64,000 nucleotides of DNA from PALSA-612 sp046729255 (GCA_046729255.1 JBKPGF010000004.1:1-64000); one strand, 5' to 3'; counted from the first letter of the stretch, positions 31,948 to 41,042 are shown. Notes: generated by a model from the sequence alone, not told the origin. Numbers and translations: made by a program.

Positions 31948-33377
31948 AGCCCGGCGGCGTAGCCGTCCTTGCGCGGGTCGGAGCCGCCGACGAGCGCGTC
32001 TCCGGAGACGAGGATCGCCTGGCCGCCGCCGAAGTAGCCCGCGTTCGGCTCACGCACGGTGTCGATGCCGAGCTTCGCGAGATCGGCATCGCGCTCCCAG
32101 AGCCCTTCCTCCAGCCGCACGACGTCGCCGTCGACCATGAAGCGCGGCAGCTCGAGGGCAGCTTGCGGGTCGAGCCCGTCGTCGACGATCGCGGAGACGA
32201 GGCGCAGATGCGCCTGTGCCTGCAGGAAGCCGCCCATGACGCCGAAGGGCCCCGCGAGCTTCCCGTCACAGAGCAGCATGCCGGGAATGATCGTGTGAAA
32301 CGGACGGCGACCCGGCTCGACCGCGCCCGACACGGCGAAGCACGCGCCGCGGTTCTGGAGAGCCACACCCGTCCCCGGCGCGACGAGCCCGGACCCGAAG
32401 CCCATGTAGTTCGACTGGATGAACGAGACCGCCATGCGGTCGCCGTCGACCGCGCAGAGGTACACAGTGCCGCCGGAAGGCTCCGCGACGGCGGCAGGCT
32501 CGCCGGCTCGGCGCCGGTCGAGGAACTCGGGCGAGATCAGGTCCGACACGTCGGCACCGTCGCGCACGCGCTCGAGCGCGTCCTCGAGCGCGAGCTGCAT
32601 GCAGCGGATCTGCGAGGCGAGGCTTGGCGACGACCGCTCCAGCAGCCCGAGTCCTTCGAGCGCCGCGACCCCCTGCGTCGGCGGCGGCAGCTCGAGCACC
32701 GTGTGGCCGCGATACGTGATCGACAACGGCTCGACCCAGCGGGCCTCGTGCGCAGCAAGGTCCTCCTCCTCGAGCCACGTGACGGAGGCGATCGACCGCG
32801 CGACGTCGCCCTCGTAGAACGCGCTCGGCCCATTCTCCGCGATGCCGCGCAGCGTCTTGGCGAGGTCAGGCAGCCGCACAACCTCGCCCACCTTCGGCGC
32901 CGGGAGGTACTCCTCCGGCACGTGGGCGCCGCGCGACCAGGCGGCCGCCGTGAGTGGGGTGACGGCAAAGCCGTTCTCTGCGGCGTCGATGGCGTCGGAG
33001 AGGCAGCGGTCGAGACCGAGCTTCCCGTGTCGCTCGGCGAGCGCGGCCCAGCCGCCGATGGCGCCCGGCACCGTCACGGAATCCGACCCGTGGATCGTGA
33101 CCTCCGTGTGCGGGCACACCCGCGGAGCAGCCCCGGCGGAGTCGAGGCCGTCCGCGCGTCGTTCGTTCCACACGATCGCGAAGTTGTCACCGCCGATGCC
33201 GTTGCCCGTGGGTTCCGTGACGGCGAGCACCGATGCCGCAGCCAGAGCCGCATCGGCCGCGTTGCCCCCGGCCTCGAGCGCGCGGACGCCCGCACGGGTG
33301 GCGAGCGGTTGGCTCGTCGCCACCATGCCGTTCGCCGCGACGCTGGGAGGTCTGCCGAAGGCGAAGCGATACGTCAT
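31944..33377 (-). CDS. gamma-glutamyltransferase family protein
   Basis: 477 residues, N-terminal nucleophile hydrolase. The autoprocessing/catalytic threonine is T304 in SGGTVYLCAVD; GNAADAALAAASVLAVTEP and SNYMGFGSG...NRGACF are family motifs. There is no clear signal peptide, unlike periplasmic GGT, so it may act in the cytoplasm on gamma-glutamyl or related amides. ATG at 33377 overlaps the comB stop (ATGA). Confidence 0.9.
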   Translation of the reverse strand: MTYRFAFGRPPSVAANGMVATSQPLATRAGVRALEAGGNAADAALAAASVLAVTEPTGNGIGGDNFAIVWNERRADGLDSAGAAPRVCPHTEVTIHGSDSVTVPGAIGGWAALAERHGKLGLDRCLSDAIDAAENGFAVTPLTAAAWSRGAHVPEEYLPAPKVGEVVRLPDLAKTLRGIAENGPSAFYEGDVARSIASVTWLEEEDLAAHEARWVEPLSITYRGHTVLELPPPTQGVAALEGLGLLERSSPSLASQIRCMQLALEDALERVRDGADVSDLISPEFLDRRRAGEPAAVAEPSGGTVYLCAVDGDRMAVSFIQSNYMGFGSGLVAPGTGVALQNRGACFAVSGAVEPGRRPFHTIIPGMLLCDGKLAGPFGVMGGFLQAQAHLRLVSAIVDDGLDPQAALELPRFMVDGDVVRLEEGLWERDADLAKLGIDTVREPNAGYFGGGQAILVSGDALVGGSDPRKDGYAAGL

Positions 33378-34069
33378 AGCGTGACCTCGGCTGCCGACCC
33401 GACCATCCGCGAGAAGCGTGGCACAACGTCGAGCACGCTCTCGCGGGCGCACCAGGCGATGTCCTCGTCGAGGCCGCTCGCGCGGAGGTTGCGAGCGCTC
33501 TGCGACGCACCGAGGCCCTCCTCGTTCGTGGCGAACGTCGCCGCCAGGCGAATCGCCGCCGCGGCCGAGTCCGTTGGCTCACCGCCCAGCGCCGCCGCCA
33601 TCCGCCCGGCGACGAACGCGTCGTCCATCGCGAGCTCGTCGAGCACGCCCGCACACAGCACGGCGACGTCGCCAGTGTTGGCAGCGGCTGCCGCAGCGAC
33701 GACGGCTTCGAGGTTCAGCAGCGAGCCGACGAGGACGAGGTCGCAACGCGAAGCCGCCGCGAGCAGCAGCCGCGTGCCGTTCGTCGTCGTCAACACGACG
33801 GTCTCGGCGGCGGGCTCGAGGAACTCCCGCGGCGAGTTGCCGAAGTCGAAGCCGTCGATGCGCACCGTCTTCCGCTCGCCGGCGAGAACGGCAGCACCCT
33901 CGGTTTCCGCGATCGCCCTCGCGTCGTCCACCTCCGAGCAGCAGAGAACGCGCCGGTAGCCGGCGGCGAGCGCCTGCGTCATCGTCGACGTCGCGCGCAG
34001 CACGTCGATGACGATCCCCACGGGCGCGGACACTTCCTCGGCGGGCGTGAAGGCGACGTGCACGCGCAT
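33374..34069 (-). CDS. ComB-type 2-phosphosulfolactate phosphatase
   Basis: 231 residues. VGIVIDVLRATSTMTQALAAG, GERKTVRIDGFDFGNSPREF and TTTNGTRLL are the ComB signatures. In methanogens ComB makes sulfolactate for coenzyme M; many bacteria carry it without CoM synthesis and its role there is unclear. It heads a three-gene coupled operon and is divergent from the rhomboid gene, 23 bp apart. Confidence 0.9.
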   Translation of the reverse strand: MRVHVAFTPAEEVSAPVGIVIDVLRATSTMTQALAAGYRRVLCCSEVDDARAIAETEGAAVLAGERKTVRIDGFDFGNSPREFLEPAAETVVLTTTNGTRLLLAAASRCDLVLVGSLLNLEAVVAAAAAANTGDVAVLCAGVLDELAMDDAFVAGRMAAALGGEPTDSAAAAIRLAATFATNEEGLGASQSARNLRASGLDEDIAWCARESVLDVVPRFSRMVGSAAEVTL

Positions 34070-34078
34070 CGACGCCGG

Positions 34079-34085
34079 TACGCTA
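34079..34085. promoter_or_regulatory. symmetric bidirectional -10 (TACGCTA) between comB and rhomboid gene
   Basis: TACGCT on the plus strand lies 8 nt before the rhomboid GTG; TAGCGT on the minus strand lies 10 nt before the comB ATG. The plus-strand sequence GGTACGCTAACCGCCCGTG is nearly the same as at murA/HD. Confidence 0.5.
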
Positions 34086-34092
34086 ACCGCCC

Positions 34093-34938
34093 GTGGCCGA
34101 TACGCAGTACTGCTACCGGCATCCCGACCGGGAGACGGGCCTCAGTTGCTCGGAATGCGGACGCCCGATCTGTGTCGACTGCATGAGCACGGCGCCGGTC
34201 GGCATCCGCTGTCCCGACCATGCCGCGACGGGCCGTCCGCTGGGCCAGGCGGTGAAAGCTGCTCGCCCGAGCCTCACTCTGGACAGCACGCTCGTCACGA
34301 AGGCGCTGATCGCTGTCAACGTCGTCTTCTATCTCATCACCGTGGCGCAGGGCGCGGGCGTCAACAGCCCCGGAGGGGCGCTGTTCAACGACTTTGCGCT
34401 CTACGGCCCGCTCGTCGCCGACGGCGACTGGTGGCGACTCGTCAGTGCCGCATTTCTTCATGCCAGCCTGCTGCACATCGCCTTCAACATGCTGGCCCTC
34501 TGGTGGATCGGCGGCCCGCTGGAGGCAGCGATCGGCCACTGGCGCTACCTCACGATCTACGCAGTGTCGGGCCTCGCCGGATCGGCAGGGGCGCTGCTCG
34601 CGGAGCCGCGGGCGGTGACCGTCGGCGCCTCGGGCGCGATCTTCGGGCTGCTCGGCGCGATGGTCGTTGTCCAGTGGCAGTCGACCGGCTCGATCGCCGG
34701 GCCGGCGACGACGCTCATCCTCGTCAACCTCGCCATCACCTTCGCCGTTCCGAACATCTCGTGGGGAGGCCACCTCGGCGGCCTCGTCGGCGGAGCGCTG
34801 GCGACGCTCGCGCTCACGCACTTCGGCACGCGGCACGTCGCCTACGCGCGCATCACTCCAGTCGCCGTCGCCTCACTGATCGTGATCATGGTCGGAAGTG
34901 TTCTCATCGCCTACTGGCGCGTCCGCGGCCTCGCATAG
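34093..34938 (+). CDS. rhomboid intramembrane serine protease with N-terminal B-box-type zinc finger
   Basis: 281 residues. A cytosolic zinc-binding head (CYRHPDRETGLSCSECGRPI...CMST...CPDH) precedes six or seven TM segments. The catalytic dyad is S180 in VGASGAIFG and H227 in GGHLGGLVGG, with the N/H of LLHIAFNMLAL. Rhomboids cut membrane proteins within the bilayer; the zinc-finger head is frequent in actinobacteria. The GTG start follows the promoter spacing. Confidence 0.94.
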   Translation: MADTQYCYRHPDRETGLSCSECGRPICVDCMSTAPVGIRCPDHAATGRPLGQAVKAARPSLTLDSTLVTKALIAVNVVFYLITVAQGAGVNSPGGALFNDFALYGPLVADGDWWRLVSAAFLHASLLHIAFNMLALWWIGGPLEAAIGHWRYLTIYAVSGLAGSAGALLAEPRAVTVGASGAIFGLLGAMVVVQWQSTGSIAGPATTLILVNLAITFAVPNISWGGHLGGLVGGALATLALTHFGTRHVAYARITPVAVASLIVIMVGSVLIAYWRVRGLA

Positions 34939-34952
34939 GGCCTGACCGGTCG

Positions 34953-35128
34953 TCCCCCGGCCGGCCGACCCGGTCTTGCGACGACCTGACGCCGCTGGCG
35001 GCAGGATCCTGCGCTCGCGGCGCTTGAACGAGAGAAATCCGATGGGGGACAGGATTAATCCTGTCCCCCATGCAGTCACCCATCCTGCGCGCCGCTCGCT
35101 TGCCTCCTTGGCCAGCGACGCCCCAGGG
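34953..35128 (+). repeat. GC-rich intergenic repeat, copy A, interrupted by palindrome copy 2
   Basis: The rhomboid-ClC gap holds a copy of the 25196/41291 repeat in two halves. The first runs to about 35026 (CTTGCG, GACCTGACGCCGCT, GGCGGCAG), the second from about 35075 (GCGCGCCGCTCGCTTGCC, CAGCGACGCCCC). The centre is replaced by the 30-bp palindrome plus short flanks. It ends exactly at the ClC stop codon. Confidence 0.6.
35042..35071. repeat. 30-bp perfect palindrome (copy 2)
   Basis: Half-site ATGGGGGACAGGATT followed by its exact reverse complement. Apart from one base pair near each end it is identical to 8395-8424. It lies inside another repeat, so it probably arrived later. Confidence 0.8.
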
Positions 35129-36418
35129 CTATGCGAGCTTCTCGCCTGAGGCGGGCTGACGGTCTCCCGGAGACGGGAAGGCCGTAGCGACGAGCCACGC
35201 AGTCGCCGCGGCGAGCACCGCGATCGGCGAGACCTCGGGCGCGGAGGTGCCGACGAGGAGCGTCGACAGCAACACCGCCGTGAACGGCACCCGCAGCACG
35301 GCTGCGGTTCCCGCCGCGAGGCCTGCGGCCACGGCGGGTGTCAGCTCGAGGCCGGGAAGGACGTCCGCGCCCATCACGCCGAGGGCGACGCCGATCGCGA
35401 GCGCCGGAAACACCGGGCCGCCCCGGAAGCCGACGCCGAGGGAGAGGGCGTACGCGAGCCCCTTCGCCGCCACGAGGAGCAACAGCACCCAGGCGGTGCC
35501 CTCGGCGATGACCGCGGGCATCTCGGTCTGACCGGAAAAGAGAACAAGGTCGACGGGCCGATCGGCGATCGCACGGAACACGACGGCGAGCACACCCACG
35601 AGTGCGCCCGCTCCCACGAGCGCCACCGCCGGCCGCGGCCTCGCAAGCGCGGCCAACTGGTGGGCGACGTGCTGGATGCCGACGACGAGCGCCGCGATGA
35701 CGATCGAGAGGACGACGCACCAGGCGAGGTCGCTGATCTGCACGCTGGTATACGGAGGTAGCGAAGGCAGCGCGATCGAGGTCTCGTGGAGTCCTTGCCA
35801 GTCGTTCACGCCCGTGAAGACGAGCGCGCCGGTTCCCGCCGCGACGAACCCCGGCAGCAGTGCCGGGACGATCCTCGACGGCGGTACTCGGCCGCTCGAG
35901 ACGATGAGCTCGAGGAGCATGAGCGACGCGGCAAGCGGGCCGCCGAATAGCACCGCGATCGCGGCGAAGGCGCCGGCGAGGACGAGTAGCTGCGCTTCGG
36001 ACTGCTCGACGCGCACGAGCCGGACGGCGATCCCCCCCAGGCCGAGGCCGAGCGCGATGAGTGGCGCCTCCGGTCCCAGGACGATTCCCCCGCCGAGGGT
36101 CGCGAGCCCGGCGAGGAGGACACTCGGCAGTTCGATGGGGCGTACGTCCGCCACGCTGATTCCCTCCAGCGGTGAGTGGCCACCGTGCCCGGGCAGGAGC
36201 ATCAGAGCGGCGACCACGACACCCGTCAGCGCGGGGACGAGGACGACGTACCAGCCCGCAGGTTCGTCGTCGCCTAGCCAATGGGGCACGACGTCCCAGA
36301 CGAGATGGATGACGTCGTGGATCGCGGTCTGGAAGAGGACGGCGGCAATCGCGACGGGCAGGCCGAGCACCGCAGCGAAGACGAGCGTGCGCAGATAGCC
36401 GACGGCCTGCTTCTCCAC
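35129..36418 (-). CDS. ClC-family chloride channel/antiporter
   Basis: 429 residues, about ten or more hydrophobic helices. The selectivity-filter motifs are recognisable but diverged: GHGGHSPLEG in place of GSGIPxxEG, GGGIVLGPEAPLIALG holding the gating glutamate (usual GREGP), and GFRGGPVFPAL in place of GGIFAP. The missing serine of the first motif makes chloride selectivity uncertain; fluoride or other anions are possible. The GTG start lies 6 nt after TAGGGT (36425-36430). Confidence 0.88.
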   Translation of the reverse strand: MEKQAVGYLRTLVFAAVLGLPVAIAAVLFQTAIHDVIHLVWDVVPHWLGDDEPAGWYVVLVPALTGVVVAALMLLPGHGGHSPLEGISVADVRPIELPSVLLAGLATLGGGIVLGPEAPLIALGLGLGGIAVRLVRVEQSEAQLLVLAGAFAAIAVLFGGPLAASLMLLELIVSSGRVPPSRIVPALLPGFVAAGTGALVFTGVNDWQGLHETSIALPSLPPYTSVQISDLAWCVVLSIVIAALVVGIQHVAHQLAALARPRPAVALVGAGALVGVLAVVFRAIADRPVDLVLFSGQTEMPAVIAEGTAWVLLLLVAAKGLAYALSLGVGFRGGPVFPALAIGVALGVMGADVLPGLELTPAVAAGLAAGTAAVLRVPFTAVLLSTLLVGTSAPEVSPIAVLAAATAWLVATAFPSPGDRQPASGEKLA

Positions 36419-36424
36419 GCGAGG

Positions 36425-36430
36425 ACCCTA
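36425..36430 (-). promoter_or_regulatory. candidate -10 (TAGGGT) of the ClC gene
   Basis: TAGGGT ends 6 nt before the ClC GTG in the 17-bp gap after the upstream membrane gene. Confidence 0.45.
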
Positions 36431-36435
36431 CGCGG

Positions 36436-36960
36436 TTACGGCGCCGGGGGAGACTGAGCGGGCGGCTCGTCGCGCGCGCGTAACTCGTCGCGGGCTCGTC
36501 GCCGAGAAGAGAGCAGATACCAGATGAAGGCGATCGCGCCACCGGCGAGCAATGCGCCGCCGAGCGTCGCCCCTCGGAAGCCGGGCGCTTCCACGTCGAG
36601 CGTCCGGTCGCCGGCGTGCGCCCCGCTCCCCGGCCCGACGACGATGCCGAGTGTGAAGAGATTCGGCAGCGCGAGCAGCGCCGCACCGGCGAGGATGAGG
36701 AGCCACGCTCTCCCCGACCGACGCCTGCGGATCCCCCAGACGATCAGCAGGAGGGGCAGGACCGTGAAGATGAAGCCGTAGAACAGCCCGAGCATGATGG
36801 CACCCGCCATGCTCTCGTTCGCCTGATCGCCCACGCGATGCGCCCACCAGCGGGGGATGAACGCCGAGGCGACCAAGATTACGAAGAGGAACCCGACGAA
36901 GACTGCGCCCCAGGTCAGAAGACGCCGCGACAGGTCGGTCTTCGTTTCGGCCTCTGTCAT
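36436..36960 (-). CDS. four-TM membrane protein, unknown family
   Basis: 174 residues with four hydrophobic segments (about 13-36, 51-76, 84-108, 125-146) and a charged C-terminal tail rich in Arg, Asp and Pro. I do not recognise a family. Start: ATG at 36960 overlaps the upstream stop (ATGA). It is the last gene of the ppdK-secreted protein-membrane protein run, so the three are probably co-expressed. Confidence 0.75.
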   Translation of the reverse strand: MTEAETKTDLSRRLLTWGAVFVGFLFVILVASAFIPRWWAHRVGDQANESMAGAIMLGLFYGFIFTVLPLLLIVWGIRRRRSGRAWLLILAGAALLALPNLFTLGIVVGPGSGAHAGDRTLDVEAPGFRGATLGGALLAGGAIAFIWYLLSSRRRARDELRARDEPPAQSPPAP

Positions 36961-37973
36961 CGAAGCGCTCGTGCGACGTAGGTGTCGGGTGCCTTGACGA
37001 CGACCTTCCGCTTCGCTGGGAGGTCGTCGACGAGCAACGATCCTCTCCGGGCCAGAACGACCGTACGGTCGCAGAAGTCGGACGTCAGCCACCAGCCCGA
37101 GCGGGTCACCGATGCGTAACGGCCCCGCACGCGGAACTTCCCTTCGCCGTTCGCCCACATCCGGCGAACAGCCTTGCCGCACGCATTGACGGTGCCGCCC
37201 GCGAGCCGCAGCTCGACCAGGCCCGCGACGCGGGCGAGAGTGACCCTGCCGAGCACGCCGCCGCGCTGGCCGGAGATCGTCAGGTTGCCCCGCGCACCGT
37301 CGGTCAGCTTCAAGCCCCTGCCGTTCGAGACGTCGATCTGCGTTCCGAACGGGAGCGGCTGTTCGCGCGCGATCCGGGAGAACCTCCGCTGGCCGGGAAG
37401 CTTGACCCTCCCGGCGGCGTAGCCGGCAGCCGGGCTACCGATCGGAGTACCGGCTGCCACGGGCGGCGAGGGCGGCGAGGCGGCCGGACAGAGCGGCAGC
37501 CTCCGCGCAGTTGCCGTCGTCTGCGTCGGGGTCGCGACGACGTTCTGTATGTCTCCCGTGGACTCCCATTCGGCCTTCAGGACAGGCGGCGTCCCGGGCG
37601 TCATGCGCAGCAGGAAGTCGATCCGCGCGATCTCGGCGCCGCTCTCGTTCGACCAGCGATCGCCCGTGATCGTCGCCGGGTTCGCTGCTGCGAACGTCAC
37701 GGTGCTCGTTGTGGGCGGCGTCCCGTTCGGCCCTCCCGACCGTTGCCCGACGAAGTCCCACGCGTTCTGGAGCGGATCGCCGCAGACCTCACCCTCGATG
37801 GTGACGGTCACACGGTGACGCGTATCGGGAAACGGCGGCGAATCGTAAGCGAACTGGAAGGTGACGACGTAGCCCGGGCCTGCCGATCGCGCGGCCGGCA
37901 CGCCCTGCGCCGACGCGGCGCCGAGCAGCGCCACGACGCAGGCACCGAGGACGGCGGCGCGGGGAGCGGTCAT
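36957..37973 (-). CDS. secreted protein with FecR-like C-terminal domain
   Basis: 338 residues. An N-terminal signal peptide (MTAPRAAVLGACVVALLGAA) is followed by an immunoglobulin-like part with a Cys near 60, a Pro-rich linker, and a C-terminal region (about 220-338) resembling the FecR-like domains common in secreted Thermoleophilia-type proteins (GTQIDVSNGRGLKLTDG, then GRYASVTRSGWWLTSDFCDR). Function unknown, probably cell surface. ATG overlaps the ppdK stop (ATGA), an odd partner for a cytosolic metabolic enzyme. Confidence 0.8.
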   Translation of the reverse strand: MTAPRAAVLGACVVALLGAASAQGVPAARSAGPGYVVTFQFAYDSPPFPDTRHRVTVTIEGEVCGDPLQNAWDFVGQRSGGPNGTPPTTSTVTFAAANPATITGDRWSNESGAEIARIDFLLRMTPGTPPVLKAEWESTGDIQNVVATPTQTTATARRLPLCPAASPPSPPVAAGTPIGSPAAGYAAGRVKLPGQRRFSRIAREQPLPFGTQIDVSNGRGLKLTDGARGNLTISGQRGGVLGRVTLARVAGLVELRLAGGTVNACGKAVRRMWANGEGKFRVRGRYASVTRSGWWLTSDFCDRTVVLARRGSLLVDDLPAKRKVVVKAPDTYVARALR

Positions 37974-40567
37974 CCGCCCGCCACGGCCGCAGTCACTCCG
38001 GACTCGGCGAGAGCAGCCTGCGCCGCCGCGAGCCGGGCCAGAGGCACACGATACGGGGAGCACGACACGTAGTCGAGGCCGATCGCGTGACAGAACGCCA
38101 CCGAACGCGGGTCTCCCCCGTGCTCGCCGCAGATGCCGAGCTTCAGGTCGGGCTTCGCCCCGCGCCCGCGAGCCACCGCGATACGCATGAGATCGCCGAC
38201 GCCGTCCTCGTCGAGCGTCTCGAAGGGGTTGCGCTCGAGGACGTCGTCCTCGAGGTAGCGGGCGAGGAACTTGCTCTCGGCGTCGTCGCGTGAGAAGCCG
38301 AGAGCCGTCTGCGTGAGGTCGTTCGTGCCGAAGGAGAAGAAGTCGGCGTGCTCGGCCACCTCGTCGGCGCGGACACAGGCACGGGGCAGCTCGATCATCG
38401 TCCCCACGAGATAGTCGAGCGCATCCTCTTCGGATGCGACGCGCACGGTCAGCTCGCGGAGCCTCCGGAGCTCTTCCCCGAAGCCGACGAGCGGGTGCAT
38501 GATCTCGACGCTTGGCGCCTCGCCTGTGCGCTCGGCGACGGCTCGCGACGCCCGCACGATTGCGCGCACCTGCATCTCGTAGATCTCGGGGAAGATCAGC
38601 CCGACGCGACAGCCGCGCATGCCGAGCATCGGGTTTGCCTCCTGGAGCACACGGATCCGCTCGCGCATGCGCTCGTCCACGGCCTCCTCGAGCGGCGGCA
38701 GGAACTCGTGCAGAGGCGGATCGAGCAGCCTGATCGTCACGGGCAGGCCAGACATGGCATCGAGAATCCCCTCGAAGTCCGCCTGCTGCATCGGGAGGAT
38801 CTGCTCGAGCGCGGAGCGACGCCCCTCGGTGGAGTCGGCCATGATCATCTCGCGCATCACCGGCAGCCGCTGCTCGACCATGAACATGTGCTCGGTTCGG
38901 CAGAGCCCGATTCCCTCGGCGCCGAGCTCACGCGCCTTCGCGGCGTCCTCGGGCGTGTCGGCGTTCGCGCGCACCTTCAGCCGGCGGAGACCGTCCGCCC
39001 ACTCGAGGACGGTCTCGAGGTTCTCGTTGATCTGTGGAGGGACGAGCGGGACGCTGCCGAGGATCACGCGGCCCGTGCCGCCGTCGATCGTCAGCAAGTC
39101 GCCCTCGGACAGGTCGAAGCCGTTGAGCGTCGCCACGCCCGCATCGACGTCGATGGCAAGCCCCTCGCACCCGGCCACGCACGGCTTGCCCATGCCTCGC
39201 GCGACCACGGCGGCATGCGACGTCATCCCGCCGTGCGCGGTGAGCACGCCGCGGGCCTCGATCAGCCCGTGGATGTCGTCAGGCGTCGTCTCCCACCGGA
39301 CGAGAATCACGGCTTCTCCCGACTTGCCGAGCTCCTCCGCGCGGCTCGGGTCGAACACGATCTTCCCGGAGGCGGCGCCCGGCGAGGCGTTGAGGCCCGT
39401 GGCGACGACCTCGATCTCCGCCTCAGGGTCGATCATCGGGTGAAGGAGCTGGTCGAGCTGCGCGGGGTCGATCCGCGCGACCGCCTCCTCGCGGGTGATC
39501 AACCCCTCTTCGGCCATGTCCACCGCCGCCTTCAGCGACGCCGCTGCCGTCCGCTTCGCCGTACGGGTCTGGAGCAGGTACAGCCGGTCGTCCTCGACCG
39601 TGAACTCGATGTCCTGCATGTCCCGGTAGTGCCCCTCGAGGCGCGCGATCGTCGCCAGGAGCTCGTCGTGCGCGGCGGGCAGCCCCTCGCGCATCGAGTC
39701 GAGTGGCTGCGGCGTGCGGATGCCCGCGACGACGTCCTCACCCTGCGCGTCGACGAGGAACTCGCCGAATGGCACCGGCTCTCCCGTCGACGGGTCTCGC
39801 GTGAACGCGACGCCCGTGCCGGAGCGCTCGCCCTTGTTGCCGAAGACCATCTGCACGATGTTCACCGCGGTGCCGAGGTCGTCCGGGATGTCATGGGCGC
39901 GGCGGTAGACCTGGGCCCGCGGCGTCTCCCACGAGTCGAAGACCGCGACGACGGCACGGATCAGTTGCTCGTTCGCGTCCTGCGGAAACGGGCGACCGGC
40001 GTCGTGCTCGTAGATCCGGCGGAACGTCTCCACGAGACTGGCGAGATCGTCCGCCGTCAGCTCGACGTCCTGGCCGACGCCGCGCTCCGACTTGAGCCGC
40101 TGCAGCTCCTGCTCGAAACGGTGCGGGTCGACGCCGTCGACCGTCTCACCGTACATCTGGATCAGGCGCCGATACGAGTCGTATGCGAAGCGCGGGTTGC
40201 CCGTCGTCGCAGCGAGCCCCGCGGCGACGGTGTCGCTCAGGCCGACGTTGAGGATCGTGTCCATCATCCCCGGCATCGACACGGCCGCGCCAGAGCGCAC
40301 GGAGACGAGCAGGGGATCATCAGGATCGCCGAAGCGCTTGCCGGTCTTCTCCTCCAGACGGCGCACCTGCTCCCGCACTTCCTGCTCGAGGCCATCCGGC
40401 GGCTCCTTCGCGCTCATGTACGCACGACACGCCTCAGTCGTGATCGTGAACCCGGCGGGAACGGGAATGCCGAGCTGCGTCATCTCCGCCAGGCCGACTC
40501 CCTTCCCGCCCAGCAACGCCCGTCCGCCGTCGCAGGGCTCGTCGAAGGCGAACACGTAGCGGGGCAC
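37970..40567 (-). CDS. ppdK: pyruvate, phosphate dikinase
   Basis: 865 residues. It interconverts pyruvate, ATP and Pi with PEP, AMP and PPi. N-terminal ATP-grasp part (GGKGVGLAEMTQLGIPVPAG, MPGMMDTILNVGLSDT), swivelling histidine domain (GGMTSHAAVVARGMGKPC) and C-terminal PEP barrel (GLCRTEHMF, LGICGEHGGDP, YVSCSPYRVP) are all complete. The GTG at 40567 gives the family start VPRYVFAFDE. The matching DUF299 regulatory protein is encoded 1 kb upstream at 41458, so control by reversible phosphorylation of the threonine beside the catalytic His is expected. Confidence 0.97.
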   Translation of the reverse strand: MPRYVFAFDEPCDGGRALLGGKGVGLAEMTQLGIPVPAGFTITTEACRAYMSAKEPPDGLEQEVREQVRRLEEKTGKRFGDPDDPLLVSVRSGAAVSMPGMMDTILNVGLSDTVAAGLAATTGNPRFAYDSYRRLIQMYGETVDGVDPHRFEQELQRLKSERGVGQDVELTADDLASLVETFRRIYEHDAGRPFPQDANEQLIRAVVAVFDSWETPRAQVYRRAHDIPDDLGTAVNIVQMVFGNKGERSGTGVAFTRDPSTGEPVPFGEFLVDAQGEDVVAGIRTPQPLDSMREGLPAAHDELLATIARLEGHYRDMQDIEFTVEDDRLYLLQTRTAKRTAAASLKAAVDMAEEGLITREEAVARIDPAQLDQLLHPMIDPEAEIEVVATGLNASPGAASGKIVFDPSRAEELGKSGEAVILVRWETTPDDIHGLIEARGVLTAHGGMTSHAAVVARGMGKPCVAGCEGLAIDVDAGVATLNGFDLSEGDLLTIDGGTGRVILGSVPLVPPQINENLETVLEWADGLRRLKVRANADTPEDAAKARELGAEGIGLCRTEHMFMVEQRLPVMREMIMADSTEGRRSALEQILPMQQADFEGILDAMSGLPVTIRLLDPPLHEFLPPLEEAVDERMRERIRVLQEANPMLGMRGCRVGLIFPEIYEMQVRAIVRASRAVAERTGEAPSVEIMHPLVGFGEELRRLRELTVRVASEEDALDYLVGTMIELPRACVRADEVAEHADFFSFGTNDLTQTALGFSRDDAESKFLARYLEDDVLERNPFETLDEDGVGDLMRIAVARGRGAKPDLKLGICGEHGGDPRSVAFCHAIGLDYVSCSPYRVPLARLAAAQAALAESGVTAAVAGG

Positions 40568-40649
40568 GACGCGAATCTTCCCACAGCAGCGGTTTCGCGA
40601 ACTGCGACCAGGGTAGGTCCGGGACGAACCACGACGAGAGGAGATGCTC

Positions 40650-41042
40650 ATGCAACGCATGGAAACCGGGACTGTCGACCTCTGGACGTACGGCGAGACG
40701 ATCAGGACGGGCGGAGACCTGTCCGGCTATCACGTCGAAGCGACCGACGGCGGCATCGGCAAGATCGACGAGGCGACGTACGACGCCGGCTCGAGCTGCC
40801 TCGTGATCGACACCGGGCCGTGGATCTTCGGCAAGAAGGTCATGATCCCCGCCGGTCTGGTCGAGTCCGTGGACCACGACGAGCAGAACGTGTTCGTGCG
40901 CGCCACGAAGGACGAGATCAAGGACGCACCGGAGTTCCAGGACGGCCTCTTCAAGGACGACGACTACCGGACAGAGCTCGGCTCGTACTACGGCGGGCTT
41001 ACGGGTCCGCGGACGTCGGACGACCGCAACCCGACGTTCTAG
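40650..41042 (+). CDS. PRC-barrel domain protein
   Basis: 130 residues. GGDLSGYHVEATDGGIGKID, then a beta-rich stretch with IFGKKVMIPAGLVESVD, is the PRC-barrel fold (about 25-90), followed by a C-terminal FQDGLFKDDDYR segment often found in stress-related PRC proteins. Start: ATG at 40650 with GAGGAG 6 nt upstream; the ATG at 40644 is too close to it. Divergent from ppdK; it ends in a strong hairpin. Confidence 0.85.
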   Translation: MQRMETGTVDLWTYGETIRTGGDLSGYHVEATDGGIGKIDEATYDAGSSCLVIDTGPWIFGKKVMIPAGLVESVDHDEQNVFVRATKDEIKDAPEFQDGLFKDDDYRTELGSYYGGLTGPRTSDDRNPTF

